A program made the position numbers and the translations under genes. A DNA stretch of 32,177 bases from Actinomycetes bacterium (GTDB taxonomy: Bacteria > Actinomycetota > Acidimicrobiia > Acidimicrobiales > JABEUL01), in assembly GCA_021790815.1 (NCBI GenBank), contig JAJYFT010000014.1:1-32177 (forward strand), in the 5' to 3' direction. The notes under the pieces were generated by a model that was not told where the DNA came from, searched no databases, and worked only from the letters and a program-made list of their open reading frames with translations. Below, in pieces: positions 1 through 11,655 of this stretch. Within the stretch, counting starts at the first letter, position 1; every line of letters begins with the position of its first letter.

Positions 1-166
1 TGCATAATTAGGACACTACATTTGCAATTCTAAAACCCTCTAGCTCCTCTGCCAGGAATAATGTATTTGAGATATGCAGAAATAAGGCATTTTTAGTGAA
101 AATTACACAAATTCCGGTAACGTTGGGCCGAGAAAGGCATGGTGTTATTTCTCTAATGCAACCGAA

Positions 167-520
167 TTGACTGCTATTGAAGCGATACGCACTTACGCCC
201 ATCATGCTCCATCCTCTGAGGCCTCAGTAATACTAGGAGAACTTGCTCGCAATGACCCACACGAATCCGTTAAAGTAGGAGGTATTTCCTGTTTAACAGA
301 ACTTTGCGAAACTCAAGAGATATCTATGCTGGTAACTCTTCTTCAGGATCTCCCGGCAGTTACTTGGGCTGTTCATATTGAAGAACTCCATGCCCTCAAA
401 AAGTTAGGGATTAAACCACCGTCATTATTCAATCTAGCTGAAGTTGACAACTTAGAATTGAAAAATACATTAACTCAAACCGGGTGGAACCTTCAAAATC
501 AACTAGCAGATGGGATTTAG
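167..520 (+). CDS. HEAT-repeat-like protein fragment
   Basis: A 117-residue reading frame from a TTG. Its first half reads as alternating amphipathic helices (AIEAIRTYAHHAP ... SVKVGGISCLTEL) like one or two HEAT repeats, a fold used for protein contacts. The frame stays open upstream of the TTG to about position 86, and the HEAT-like pattern seems to begin before the TTG (NATELTAIEAI). I therefore suspect the 3' remnant of a longer gene rather than a complete one. No signal peptide or membrane segment is visible. It lies just upstream of a broken integrase, so it may be cargo or debris of an integrated element. The family is not recognised with certainty. Confidence 0.4.
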   Translation: MTAIEAIRTYAHHAPSSEASVILGELARNDPHESVKVGGISCLTELCETQEISMLVTLLQDLPAVTWAVHIEELHALKKLGIKPPSLFNLAEVDNLELKNTLTQTGWNLQNQLADGI

Positions 521-607
521 TTTCTTGATTTTCGACAGACTATTTGCCATGCTGAAAGCTTCACCTGCATTGAAGACAATCTCCTTACGTTATTCTCAAA
601 TCTAATA

Positions 608-1735
608 ATGGGATCGATTCGACGAGCACCACGAAATTTAAGTCGTTGGGAGGCAAGATACAGGGATTTAAGTGGGAAGCAACGCACAAAAACTTTCGAT
701 TCACGATCTTCGGCGAAAGCCTGGCTTGCTTCTAACGAGACATTAATGCAGACCGGCGCCTGGATTGATCCTCGCTTTCAAAGTATCAAGATCTCTAAAG
801 TAGCTTCAGAGTGGCTCTCGTCAGATCATAGAAAACGTGATGGATCTGTTGCGCGTGATAATAGCATTCTGACTAATCATATCTTGCCCGAAATTGGCGG
901 ACGGGCAATTGGTGGTATATCGAGAAGCAATGTCCAAGCTCTGGTGGATAAGTGGTCACTCAACTCTGCTCCATCAACTGTCCAACGCCAATATGCCTGC
1001 CTGCGAGGTCTTTTCTCTTTTGCTTAAAGAACCGATCTTATTTCTCGCTCGCCTTGCCAATCGATCAGGCTTCCGGAGTTTTTCCCTCGTGATTCTATTA
1101 TCTTGAATAAGGAGCAGCTTGAAGTTTTTTTCAACTCAATGGGTGAACATGGCCCAATGGTTTATTTAGCTGTAATGGGCTTGCGTTGGGGAGAAATCGC
1201 AGGGCTCAGGGTAAAGTCGCTCAATTTCGACGGCGAAACAGTTGCTATTATCATTCAGCGCACTCGTGGCTCTAAGGGCTCGATGGTTGAACAAGTTCCA
1301 AAGACTCGTAATAGCCGACGAATACTTAGTCTTCCGGCGTGGTTGATGGTAATGCTCAAGAACAGTCTTCAACAAAGAAACGTGCTGGGGGATGGTGATG
1401 CATTAGTATTTGTCTCGCCGTTGGGTGAGCCATTGCATTATTCGAATTGGAGAAGACGAATTTGGTTGAAAGCCTCTTCTGAAGTTGGTCTGTTGAATTT
1501 AACTTTTCATGATTTAAAACACACTGCGGCAACTACCCTTGTTGAGGAAGGTGTAGATATTAAAACAGCTCAGCAACGTCTCGGACATGCTAACCCTCAA
1601 ACGACTTTGCGCGTTTACGCTCAAGTCACCTCAAAAGCAGACAAAGCTGCCGCAAAAATAGTCGGAGACCGTCTGGGTCCAACCTCAATGGAGATAAGAG
1701 AAGCGCTAAAAGATCCCGGATTGAACACGGAATAA
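608..1735 (+). pseudogene. Tyrosine recombinase (phage-type integrase), interrupted by an in-frame stop
   Basis: The frame from ATG 608 encodes an N-terminal arm-binding domain (IRRAPRNLSRWEARYRD), then a SAM-like core-binding domain, and stops at TAA 1025-1027 (codon 140). The same frame continues without any shift (RTDLISRSPC...) into the catalytic domain, open to 1735. About 375 codons in all is a usual phage-integrase length. Catalytic residues visible are Arg193 (GLRWGEIAGLR), His301, His327 (RLGHANP) and Tyr337 (RVYAQV). The usual HxxR motif reads HDLKH, so the second Arg is Lys304. One nonsense codon in otherwise intact sequence suggests recent inactivation. TTG 1103 could restart a catalytic-domain-only protein. 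The gene points at the 3' end of tRNA-Ile, a common integration target. Confidence 0.85.
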
Positions 1736-1770
1736 TTAATGTTTTTTTCTTTTGTGGTGCAGAGAAGCTT

Positions 1771-1793
1771 TTTGACCGAGGTTTGAGGTCAAA
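1771..1793. repeat. Inverted repeat TTTGACC/GGTCAAA between integrase and tRNA-Ile
   Basis: Perfect 7-bp arms (1771-1777 and 1787-1793) are separated by 9 bp, just downstream of the integrase and about 30 bp from the tRNA 3' end. It could be an integrase core or arm site, or a terminator stem. No T-tract follows, so I lean to a recombination-related site. The function is inferred only from position. Confidence 0.35.
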
Positions 1794-1822
1794 TGGCACA
1801 AATAATACCAGGTCATAAGGGG

Positions 1823-1896
1823 TGGGGCTAACTGGACTTGAACCAGTGACCTCAGCATTATCAGTGCTGCGCTCTAACCAACTGAGCTATAGCCCC
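1823..1896 (-). tRNA. tRNA-Ile (GAT anticodon)
   Basis: Read on the minus strand, 74 nt fold into a standard cloverleaf. The acceptor stem is GGGGCTA paired with TAGCCCC, the D-arm is GCTC...GAGC, the anticodon stem is CAGCA/TGCTG around the loop CTGATAA (anticodon GAT), and the T-arm is ACTGG-TTCAAGT-CCAGT with discriminator A. CCA is not encoded. It lies directly downstream of gyrA, as ileT does in mycobacteria. The tRNA-Ala usually next to it is not seen; the broken integrase occupies that side. Confidence 0.96.
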
Positions 1897-1928
1897 AAAG
1901 ATTACTGGTAATCTACTTTATCAGGAAT

Positions 1929-6342
<4,414 letters not shown>

Positions 6343-6412
6343 TTACTAGTTTTCACAAGGGCTTTCCTTGTTATAAAACGATCGAACACTTTAATACTAC
6401 CAATAAAACTCC

Positions 6413-6787
6413 TTATTTGTTGAAAATTTCAGGTGTGTTCTCATTCTTTATAGCCTTTTGGTTTGTTTTTACGAAAACCGTCTTTATTGATCCAGGGCAC
6501 CCTTCGCCTAGAACGCTTTGAAGCACCCCCAGTAGTGCTTTTTTCTCGTATTTGCTCACGGCAAAGGCGTGTTGGTCGTTTGTTTCTAATATAAGTGTGT
6601 TGTTCTCTATTTTAACCGGGTTAAAATGTTGCCAAAGGTCTTTTTTTTCAAGATCATCCCATTTTGAAAATAGTACCGAGAACGTTTCATACCCAGTGAG
6701 TCCGAACTGTTTTATAAGCTCGTTTAATGAGCTTTTAATAACGTGAATATCTTGAAAATCGTAATTTTTTATCTTGTCGTCCGTGTC
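6413..6787 (-). CDS. dciA: DciA/DUF721-family protein, no canonical start codon
   Basis: The minus-strand frame from the stop at 6788-6790 down to TAA 6413-6415 is open for 124 codons. It reads as a DUF721/DciA protein: DIHVIKSSLNELIKQFGL, then LWQHFNPVKIENNTLIL and a C-terminal KTVFVKT strand. DciA homologues interact with the replicative helicase, and the gene sits between recF and gyrB as in other actinobacteria (Rv0004 in M. tuberculosis). No ATG, GTG or TTG precedes the conserved part; the first in-frame GTG is far inside. Candidates are ACG, ATA or ATT near 6784-6740. An ATG at 6839 in another frame gives only eight codons. So this is either a non-standard start, a 5' disruption or a sequence error. 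The family call is fairly sure; functionality is not. Confidence 0.72.
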   Translation of the reverse strand, partial: DTDDKIKNYDFQDIHVIKSSLNELIKQFGLTGYETFSVLFSKWDDLEKKDLWQHFNPVKIENNTLILETNDQHAFAVSKYEKKALLGVLQSVLGEGCPGSIKTVFVKTNQKAIKNENTPEIFNK

Positions 6788-6871
6788 TTATATTTTATCG
6801 CGGATTTGTTTGCTAGATCCGTTTTTGTAATTTAGTCATTTAGCAAACTTCGTTAGACGCTTATTGTTTTG

Positions 6872-7936
6872 TTAAATTACCTCTTCAAAAAAAATGTTAT
6901 TTGTAGAGTTTGATGGCGCTATTGGTGCCGTAGATGTAATTAACGTCTGTGACCCATTCGTAATTTCAAGAATTTTTAATACTCTTTCTTTGTCCAATTC
7001 GCTGGTTAAATCATCGAGTAAAAGAATTGGTTGATCTTTAAAATCATCTAATAAAATCTCATAACACGAAAGAATTAGAGAAATTGCTATACTTCGTTGT
7101 TCTCCTCTTGACGCCATACTTCTTGCGTCTCTGTTTTCTATGGTAATTTTTAAATCATCTCTATGGGGACCAACCGTGGTCATCCCTTTTTTAATGTCTT
7201 CTTGCTGCGCCTTTAGTAGTGCATCCGAATATGGCAACTTGGCACTTAGTTCATAGTCAAGATTCACCCTATCGTTTGTTGCGCTGATTGTTTTATAAAG
7301 GCTACAAACTTTTTCATTTAACTTATTAATTAAAGCTATACGCTCGTGAATAATGAGCTCTCCAGATGGAGCAAGTCTGTCATTCCACACGGTAAGTGTT
7401 GACTTATCATCTTCTTTTAACCTACCCCCAATCTGTTTTAGCAAAATATTTCTTTGCCTCAAGGCTTTATTGAAATAATTAAGGTGATAATTTAAAGTTG
7501 GTTTAAGGGATAGTAAACTTTTATCTAGAAACTCTCTTCTTTTTTCGGCTGGTCCTGAAACGAGGAGTGAGTCTCTTGTTGTAAATAATACGGTTTTAAT
7601 TAGATCGTCTTTTAAGCCATCTCGTTCCAAAAGTATTCTTGGTTCTCTATTAAATGCCATTTTCTCTTTTACAATTTTAACTTTTCCATTAAAAGTTGTG
7701 TCTTTATAGCGGGCTTCACCAATAACTAGGGCTTCGTTTTCGTCTGACATTAAGAGAGCACCCCTAGGAGTACCTGGGAACGTCTCACCCTTTAGTAAAA
7801 GTTCAATTGCTTCAAGAACCGTTGTTTTACCTATACCATTTTTCCCGTAAATAACTGTTGGGGTGCTGCTAGGAAATTGGAGTTTTAATGATTTTATGGA
7901 GCGTAGGTTTTTAATTACAATAAACTCAATATTCAT
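6872..7936 (-). CDS. recF: DNA replication and repair protein RecF
   Basis: RecF is an SMC/ABC-like ATPase that helps load RecA at gaps through RecFOR. At 354 residues it is close to the usual 360-370. Walker A is YGKNGIGKTTVLEAIE at about 31-46. The family motif GPHRDDLKI, the ABC signature region (SRGEQRSIAISL) and Walker B with the D-loop (ILLLDDLTSELDKER) all follow in order. The N-terminal IKNLRSIKSLKLQF is typical. It begins 12 bp after dnaN, so the two are probably co-transcribed. Confidence 0.96.
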   Translation of the reverse strand: MNIEFIVIKNLRSIKSLKLQFPSSTPTVIYGKNGIGKTTVLEAIELLLKGETFPGTPRGALLMSDENEALVIGEARYKDTTFNGKVKIVKEKMAFNREPRILLERDGLKDDLIKTVLFTTRDSLLVSGPAEKRREFLDKSLLSLKPTLNYHLNYFNKALRQRNILLKQIGGRLKEDDKSTLTVWNDRLAPSGELIIHERIALINKLNEKVCSLYKTISATNDRVNLDYELSAKLPYSDALLKAQQEDIKKGMTTVGPHRDDLKITIENRDARSMASRGEQRSIAISLILSCYEILLDDFKDQPILLLDDLTSELDKERVLKILEITNGSQTLITSTAPIAPSNSTNNIFFEEVI

Positions 7937-7948
7937 TAAGTTTGTTTT

Positions 7949-9055
7949 CTACACCCTTACTGGCATCAATAAGTATTTGTAATCCTCATTTTGGGTTGAG
8001 TGAATTAATGTAGGCTGGCCTTTTCCTGCAATTCTAATCAAAACTTCGTCACCTTCTGCCGCTTCTACTCCTTCAATGAAGTAATTAGGGTTAAATGACA
8101 ATTGGGTACTTTCGCCTGTTACTGATGCATCAATTTGCTCTTTTGCATTTCCTATTTCTGGCGTTACAACAGATAGTTCTACCATTCCATCGTCAGCTAG
8201 TAGTCTAACCGAAGACATGGTGTCTTTAACTAGAAGGCGCATCCGTTTGAACGCTTCAATTAATGAACTCTTTTTAACGGTAATTTCTTGTAAATAATCT
8301 TTTGGGATTAACTGCTCATACCTCGGGAATTTGTCATTTATTAGTTGGGTTGTTAGTGTTGTTTCACCAATACGAAAACTTGCATTTCCTTCTGTTAGGC
8401 GCACATATATCGTATCTATATTACTCCCGAGTGAATCATTAATTACTTTAACTTCTTCTAGCGCTCTTGCTGGAACTAGAACTGAGTTTGCTTCACTGAA
8501 TGACTTTGATTCTGCAACGTCTCTAATGGAAAGACGGTATGAGTCGGTTGCAACTAATCGGAGTCTGTCGTTGTGGTTGGTTACATATACTCCGGTTAAC
8601 ACTGGTCTAATTTCGTCATTTGACGCAGCTTTTGTTACTTGAGAAACAGCTGAAGAAAATTCATTCGCGGGAAGTGATAATTCTTCTCCTTCTAGTGGTG
8701 TTATTGGTGGATAAGCTTCAACTGGGTAAGTTGGGGTTTCAAATCTTGCTCTTCCCCCCTCAATTACGCCTAACTCATCTTCTACGGTAACAGTTACTTT
8801 TCCTTCAGGCATTGATTTAAAAATATCTACGAATAATCGCGCCGGAATTACAGATGTTCCATCTTTTATCCCAGATACTTCGATATTAGTTTCAATTGTT
8901 GTATCAATATCTGTTGCAGAAATGTTTAGTGAATTACCAAGAAGAATCATTCTTATCATAGTTCTTGATAGTGGGCCAGAGCTTTTTGACGGTATTGCTC
9001 TTGCAACAATACTAAAACTCTTTGCTAAGTATTCTTTTTCAGATGAAAAACGCAC
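7949..9055 (-). CDS. dnaN: DNA polymerase III beta sliding clamp
   Basis: This is the ring-shaped processivity clamp that tethers DNA polymerase III and binds many partners. At 368 residues it has three repeated clamp folds and ends in YKYLLMPVRV, the conserved C-terminal strand that helps form the partner-binding pocket. The start is GTG at 9055, with AGAGG nine bases upstream. It is separated from dnaA by 224 bp holding the origin, the normal actinobacterial dnaA-oriC-dnaN arrangement. Confidence 0.97.
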   Translation of the reverse strand: MRFSSEKEYLAKSFSIVARAIPSKSSGPLSRTMIRMILLGNSLNISATDIDTTIETNIEVSGIKDGTSVIPARLFVDIFKSMPEGKVTVTVEDELGVIEGGRARFETPTYPVEAYPPITPLEGEELSLPANEFSSAVSQVTKAASNDEIRPVLTGVYVTNHNDRLRLVATDSYRLSIRDVAESKSFSEANSVLVPARALEEVKVINDSLGSNIDTIYVRLTEGNASFRIGETTLTTQLINDKFPRYEQLIPKDYLQEITVKKSSLIEAFKRMRLLVKDTMSSVRLLADDGMVELSVVTPEIGNAKEQIDASVTGESTQLSFNPNYFIEGVEAAEGDEVLIRIAGKGQPTLIHSTQNEDYKYLLMPVRV

Positions 9056-9144
9056 AGCGGTTATCCTCTCTATAAATTTTTATTTAAATTCTTTATCAGT
9101 AATAATAAAGCATGTGGATTGTGGATATCTTTGTATATCACGAG

Positions 9145-9162
9145 GTAGAATCAGAATTCTAC
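9145..9162. repeat. 7-bp inverted repeat in oriC
   Basis: GTAGAAT (9145-9151) and ATTCTAC (9156-9162) are perfect arms with a 4-base loop. It lies between the reverse-oriented DnaA boxes near dnaN and the larger 11-bp repeat. No T-tract follows on either strand, so a terminator is unlikely. Confidence 0.5.
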
Positions 9163-9177
9163 TACCCTTAGATATAA

Positions 9178-9205
9178 TTGTTTTACACAATGGTGTGTAA
9201 AACAA
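9178..9205. repeat. 11-bp perfect inverted repeat in oriC
   Basis: TTGTTTTACAC (9178-9188) and GTGTAAAACAA (9195-9205) are perfect complements separated by 6 bp, lying 27 bp from the perfect DnaA box. The dyad looks like an operator for a dimeric protein or a cruciform-prone origin element. It is not a DnaA box. The binding protein is unknown. Confidence 0.6.
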
Positions 9206-9279
9206 AACAAGTTTAAAAAATTTGTTTGCGGTTATCCACAATTGTTAGTTTTTATCAACAAACTGTCCCTTACCAATTA

Positions 9280-10638
9280 CTAACCGTTATTACTCTTAAT
9301 TTTTACTACCAAAGCGGTCACCTGGTCGTAAATTGACCTCTTTTCACCCATTTTGTTTGCTATTTTGTCTACGGCATATATGACAGTTGTATGATCTCTA
9401 TTCCCAAACTCTTTTCCAATTGATGGATAGCTATAGTTAGTAAGTTCGCGGAATACATACATTCCAATTTGTCTAGCATGAACTAATGGTTTTCTCCGAC
9501 TTGGGCCTTTAATTTCTTCAATAGGAAACCCAAATGCTTCCGAAACGGCATCAAGGATCATTTTGGGAGTAATCTGCTTAGGTTCTGAGTTCGACAATAT
9601 ATCCACTAAAACAGACGCAGCTAAATCAGATGATACAACAAGATTGTTTAATGAGGCGTATGCACTGACCCGAATTAACGCACCTTCTAACTCTCTTATG
9701 TTTTCTTTGACGTTTGAGGCGATAAACTCAAGAACGTCGTCAGGAACCTGAAGTTTCGCCTTCTCTGCTTTAGATCGTAAGATTGCTAAGCGGGTTTCTA
9801 GCTCGGGTGGTTGAATATCCGTAATTAAACCTGACAGGAATCTACTTTTAAGCCGGTCTTCAATAGTAGCGAGGGCTTTAGGTGGACGATCCGACGTTAT
9901 AACCACTTGTTTTGAAGCCCCGTAAAGAGAGTTAAACGTGTGAAAAAACTCTTCTTGTAACTGTTCTTTTCTTTCCATAAACTGCACATCGTCAACTAGT
10001 AGGACATCACATTCGCGGTAACGGCGTTTGAAAGCGGTTGGTGTGTTAGATCTTAAAGAATCAACGAACTCATTCATAAAAGTTTCCGTCGAGACATAAC
10101 GAACGAGTAATGCCGGAAAATGTTCAAGAATATAGTTTCCTATAGCGTGAAGCAAGTGAGTCTTTCCTAATCCAGCATCACCGTGAATAAAGAGAGGGTT
10201 GTATGATTTTCCTGGAGATTCAGCTACAGACATAGCGGCAGCATGAGCGAACCGGTTGGATGGACCAATGACAAAAGAATCAAAAATGTATTGACGATTA
10301 ACAAGCTTTGTAGCATTTTGTGTAGAAGAATCAGTAGATTTTGGCATTTCAGAAATTGAATTTTCCGGAAAAATTTCTTTTATAAAAATGGTTTCTCGAA
10401 TTACCAATTGAACCTTTAGTGGTTTTTGATTACATTCAGCGACAGTTTCTTCGATTATTCCTAGGTATCTGGTTTCAACTCTATCTTTTACAAGTGAAGA
10501 TGGCACTGAAAGCTGAAGGAGTTCGCCGTCTATGTTTTTTGGTTCAATTCCAGAAAGCCACGTGTTCCAAGTAGCTTCAGAAACTTGACTTTTTATTAAT
10601 TCACTACATTCATTCCACAGACTAATATGTCTTTCCAC
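9280..10638 (-). CDS. dnaA: Chromosomal replication initiator protein DnaA
   Basis: DnaA is the AAA+ initiator that binds DnaA boxes, melts oriC and recruits the helicase. Domain I begins LWNECSELIKSQVS. Domain III has Walker A GDAGLGKTHLLHA, Walker B DVLLVDDVQF and the sensor region VVITSDRPP. Domain IV ends with the DNA-binding signature GNRDHTTVIYAVDKI. The frame extends to TTG 10653, but GTG 10638 has GGAG nine bases upstream and puts domain I at the usual distance, so I prefer 10638 (452 residues). DnaA-box-like sites upstream suggest autoregulation. Confidence 0.97.
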   Translation of the reverse strand: MERHISLWNECSELIKSQVSEATWNTWLSGIEPKNIDGELLQLSVPSSLVKDRVETRYLGIIEETVAECNQKPLKVQLVIRETIFIKEIFPENSISEMPKSTDSSTQNATKLVNRQYIFDSFVIGPSNRFAHAAAMSVAESPGKSYNPLFIHGDAGLGKTHLLHAIGNYILEHFPALLVRYVSTETFMNEFVDSLRSNTPTAFKRRYRECDVLLVDDVQFMERKEQLQEEFFHTFNSLYGASKQVVITSDRPPKALATIEDRLKSRFLSGLITDIQPPELETRLAILRSKAEKAKLQVPDDVLEFIASNVKENIRELEGALIRVSAYASLNNLVVSSDLAASVLVDILSNSEPKQITPKMILDAVSEAFGFPIEEIKGPSRRKPLVHARQIGMYVFRELTNYSYPSIGKEFGNRDHTTVIYAVDKIANKMGEKRSIYDQVTALVVKIKSNNG

Positions 10639-10665
10639 GTGCACTTTCTCCAAATTTCATCTATA

Positions 10666-10697
10666 TAATCCACAGGATTGTCCACAACTGTGGATTG
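10666..10697. promoter_or_regulatory. DnaA-box cluster upstream of dnaA
   Basis: Three near-consensus boxes are packed within 32 bp: TAATCCACA (10666-10674), TTGTCCACA (10678-10686) and, on the opposite strand, TGTGGATTG (10689-10697). The last two face each other, forming TCCACA-AC-TGTGGA. They lie just upstream of the dnaA start, where DnaA binding could repress its own transcription. That role is inferred from position. Confidence 0.6.
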
Positions 10698-10943
10698 AGA
10701 TCCTGTCTTTAGCTCACCAAATTATTTGACCGATAAAAAATAATCATAATTTATAGGGCCTTGATTAAAACCTACACCGTTTCAAAGGGTTTCGCTAGGG
10801 GCAAATTGGTGCTAAATTTGTGTAAAGGAAATTTGCCGACGTGTGGCAATTGGCACATTTGTGAGTCAAATGGCTTAAATTGCTGGGTATTTGCTAAAAA
10901 TCAGCTAATTCGCCTGCAAAGATAATTACCAATAAGGAAATTT
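10698..10943 (+). promoter_or_regulatory. rpmH promoter and leader region
   Basis: This is the rest of the 290-bp dnaA-rpmH divergent gap. TTGACC (10726-10731) with TTTATA 18 bp downstream (10750-10755) is a possible promoter toward rpmH. The following leader of about 180 nt has an 8-bp inverted repeat GGCAAATT/AATTTGCC (10800-10807, 10830-10837). It also has a hairpin CATTTG-tgagt-CAAATG (10856-10872). No small open frame stands out. The long leader may form structure affecting the L34/RnpA operon. Confidence 0.4.
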
Positions 10944-11078
10944 ATGAAGAGAACGTTTCAACCAAATAACAGAAAAAGAGCTAAAAAACACGGGTTTAGA
11001 CATAGAATGTCTACTAGAGCGGGAAGAATTATTTTAAAGACCAGGAGAAACAAAGGGCGGCAAAGATTGTCGGCCTGA
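10944..11078 (+). CDS. rpmH: 50S ribosomal protein bL34
   Basis: A 44-residue, strongly basic protein starting [19 protein letters not shown] and ending [11 protein letters not shown], which is the diagnostic pattern of bL34, a small protein of the large ribosomal subunit. AAGGAAA lies just upstream of the ATG. It opens the conserved rpmH-rnpA-yidD-yidC-jag-rsmG run, diverging from dnaA. Its TGA overlaps the likely rnpA start. Confidence 0.97.
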   Translation: MKRTFQPNNRKRAKKHGFRHRMSTRAGRIILKTRRNKGRQRLSA

Positions 11079-11449
11079 AAGGCTCAAGAAAGCAAATTCC
11101 CAACAAAGAGGCTTTTTTTAGGTTTAAAAAGTCGAAATATACTGCAAAAGTAGGATCAGTGAGAGTAGTCTATGTTGATTGTGCTAATGAAGTAAGAGTT
11201 GGTTTTGCGGTCGGAAAGAAAATCGGCGGAGCTGTGAAGAGAAACCGATTAAAAAGGCGTTTGCGAGAAATTATCAGACAAGTTAGCTCTGATGAAAAAA
11301 ATGGAAATTACCTAATAATTCCATCAAAAAAGAGCATAGATACTATTTTTAGTGAGCTAAAAAGTGAGGTTTATAAAGCTATGAATTTAGCCCATGAATC
11401 TTATAACAATGATAAGAACAATTGCGACACACGAGATACGAAGCGATGA
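11075..11449 (+). CDS. rnpA: Ribonuclease P protein component
   Basis: This is the protein subunit of RNase P, which helps the RNA subunit cut tRNA 5' leaders. The signature [24 protein letters not shown] is clear (the RNR motif). The only ordinary in-frame start is GTG 11159, which would remove about 28 residues, including [13 protein letters not shown], the segment corresponding to the conserved F..vF+.G.r region. I therefore extend upstream to CTG 11075, which overlaps the rpmH stop as CTGA and gives 124 residues, the usual RnpA size. ATT 11096 is another candidate. The TGA overlaps the yidD ATG. Confidence 0.88.
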   Translation: MKGSRKQIPNKEAFFRFKKSKYTAKVGSVRVVYVDCANEVRVGFAVGKKIGGAVKRNRLKRRLREIIRQVSSDEKNGNYLIIPSKKSIDTIFSELKSEVYKAMNLAHESYNNDKNNCDTRDTKR

Positions 11450-11655
11450 AAACAATTTTAAAAGGATTAATAAGGATATACCAACTGGTGGCCGCATACA
11501 AACCGTCGCCGTGTAGATTTAGTCCGTCGTGTTCAAACTATGCACTCGAAGCAATTGAAAGGCACGGCAGCATAAAAGGAGTCAACCTTACTGTTCGTCG
11601 CCTTATAAAGTGCAGACCTTTTGGTTCTTACGGAAGTGATCCGGTACCAGAGTAG
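11446..11655 (+). CDS. yidD: Membrane protein insertion efficiency factor YidD
   Basis: A 69-residue protein with the family hallmark [19 protein letters not shown], followed by [19 protein letters not shown]. YidD sits at the inner face of the membrane and assists YidC. The start is ATG 11446, overlapping the rnpA stop; an in-frame TTG at 11422 is less likely. The stop TAG shares one base with the yidC GTG, so the order rnpA-yidD-yidC is tightly coupled. Confidence 0.95.
   Translation: MKTILKGLIRIYQLVAAYKPSPCRFSPSCSNYALEAIERHGSIKGVNLTVRRLIKCRPFGSYGSDPVPE

Larger units (their letters stand above)
9056..9279. other. oriC: Replication origin region (oriC), dnaA-dnaN intergenic
   Basis: The 224-bp gap holds a perfect DnaA box TTATCCACA (9232-9240) and a one-mismatch box TTATCAACA (9252-9260). 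It also holds reverse-strand boxes TGTGGATAT (9120-9128, one mismatch) and TGTGGATTG (9113-9121, two). An A+T-rich stretch at about 9068-9110 beside dnaN could be the unwinding element. Two inverted repeats lie between the box pairs. Four recognisable boxes is few compared with well-studied actinobacterial origins. Position between dnaA and dnaN, with leftward genes to one side and the rpmH-parB run to the other, supports the call. Confidence 0.85.

Noticed and set aside
8-205. Minus-strand 65-codon frame at the left edge
   Set aside because: No family resemblance, and it overlaps the better-supported HEAT-like frame on the opposite strand.
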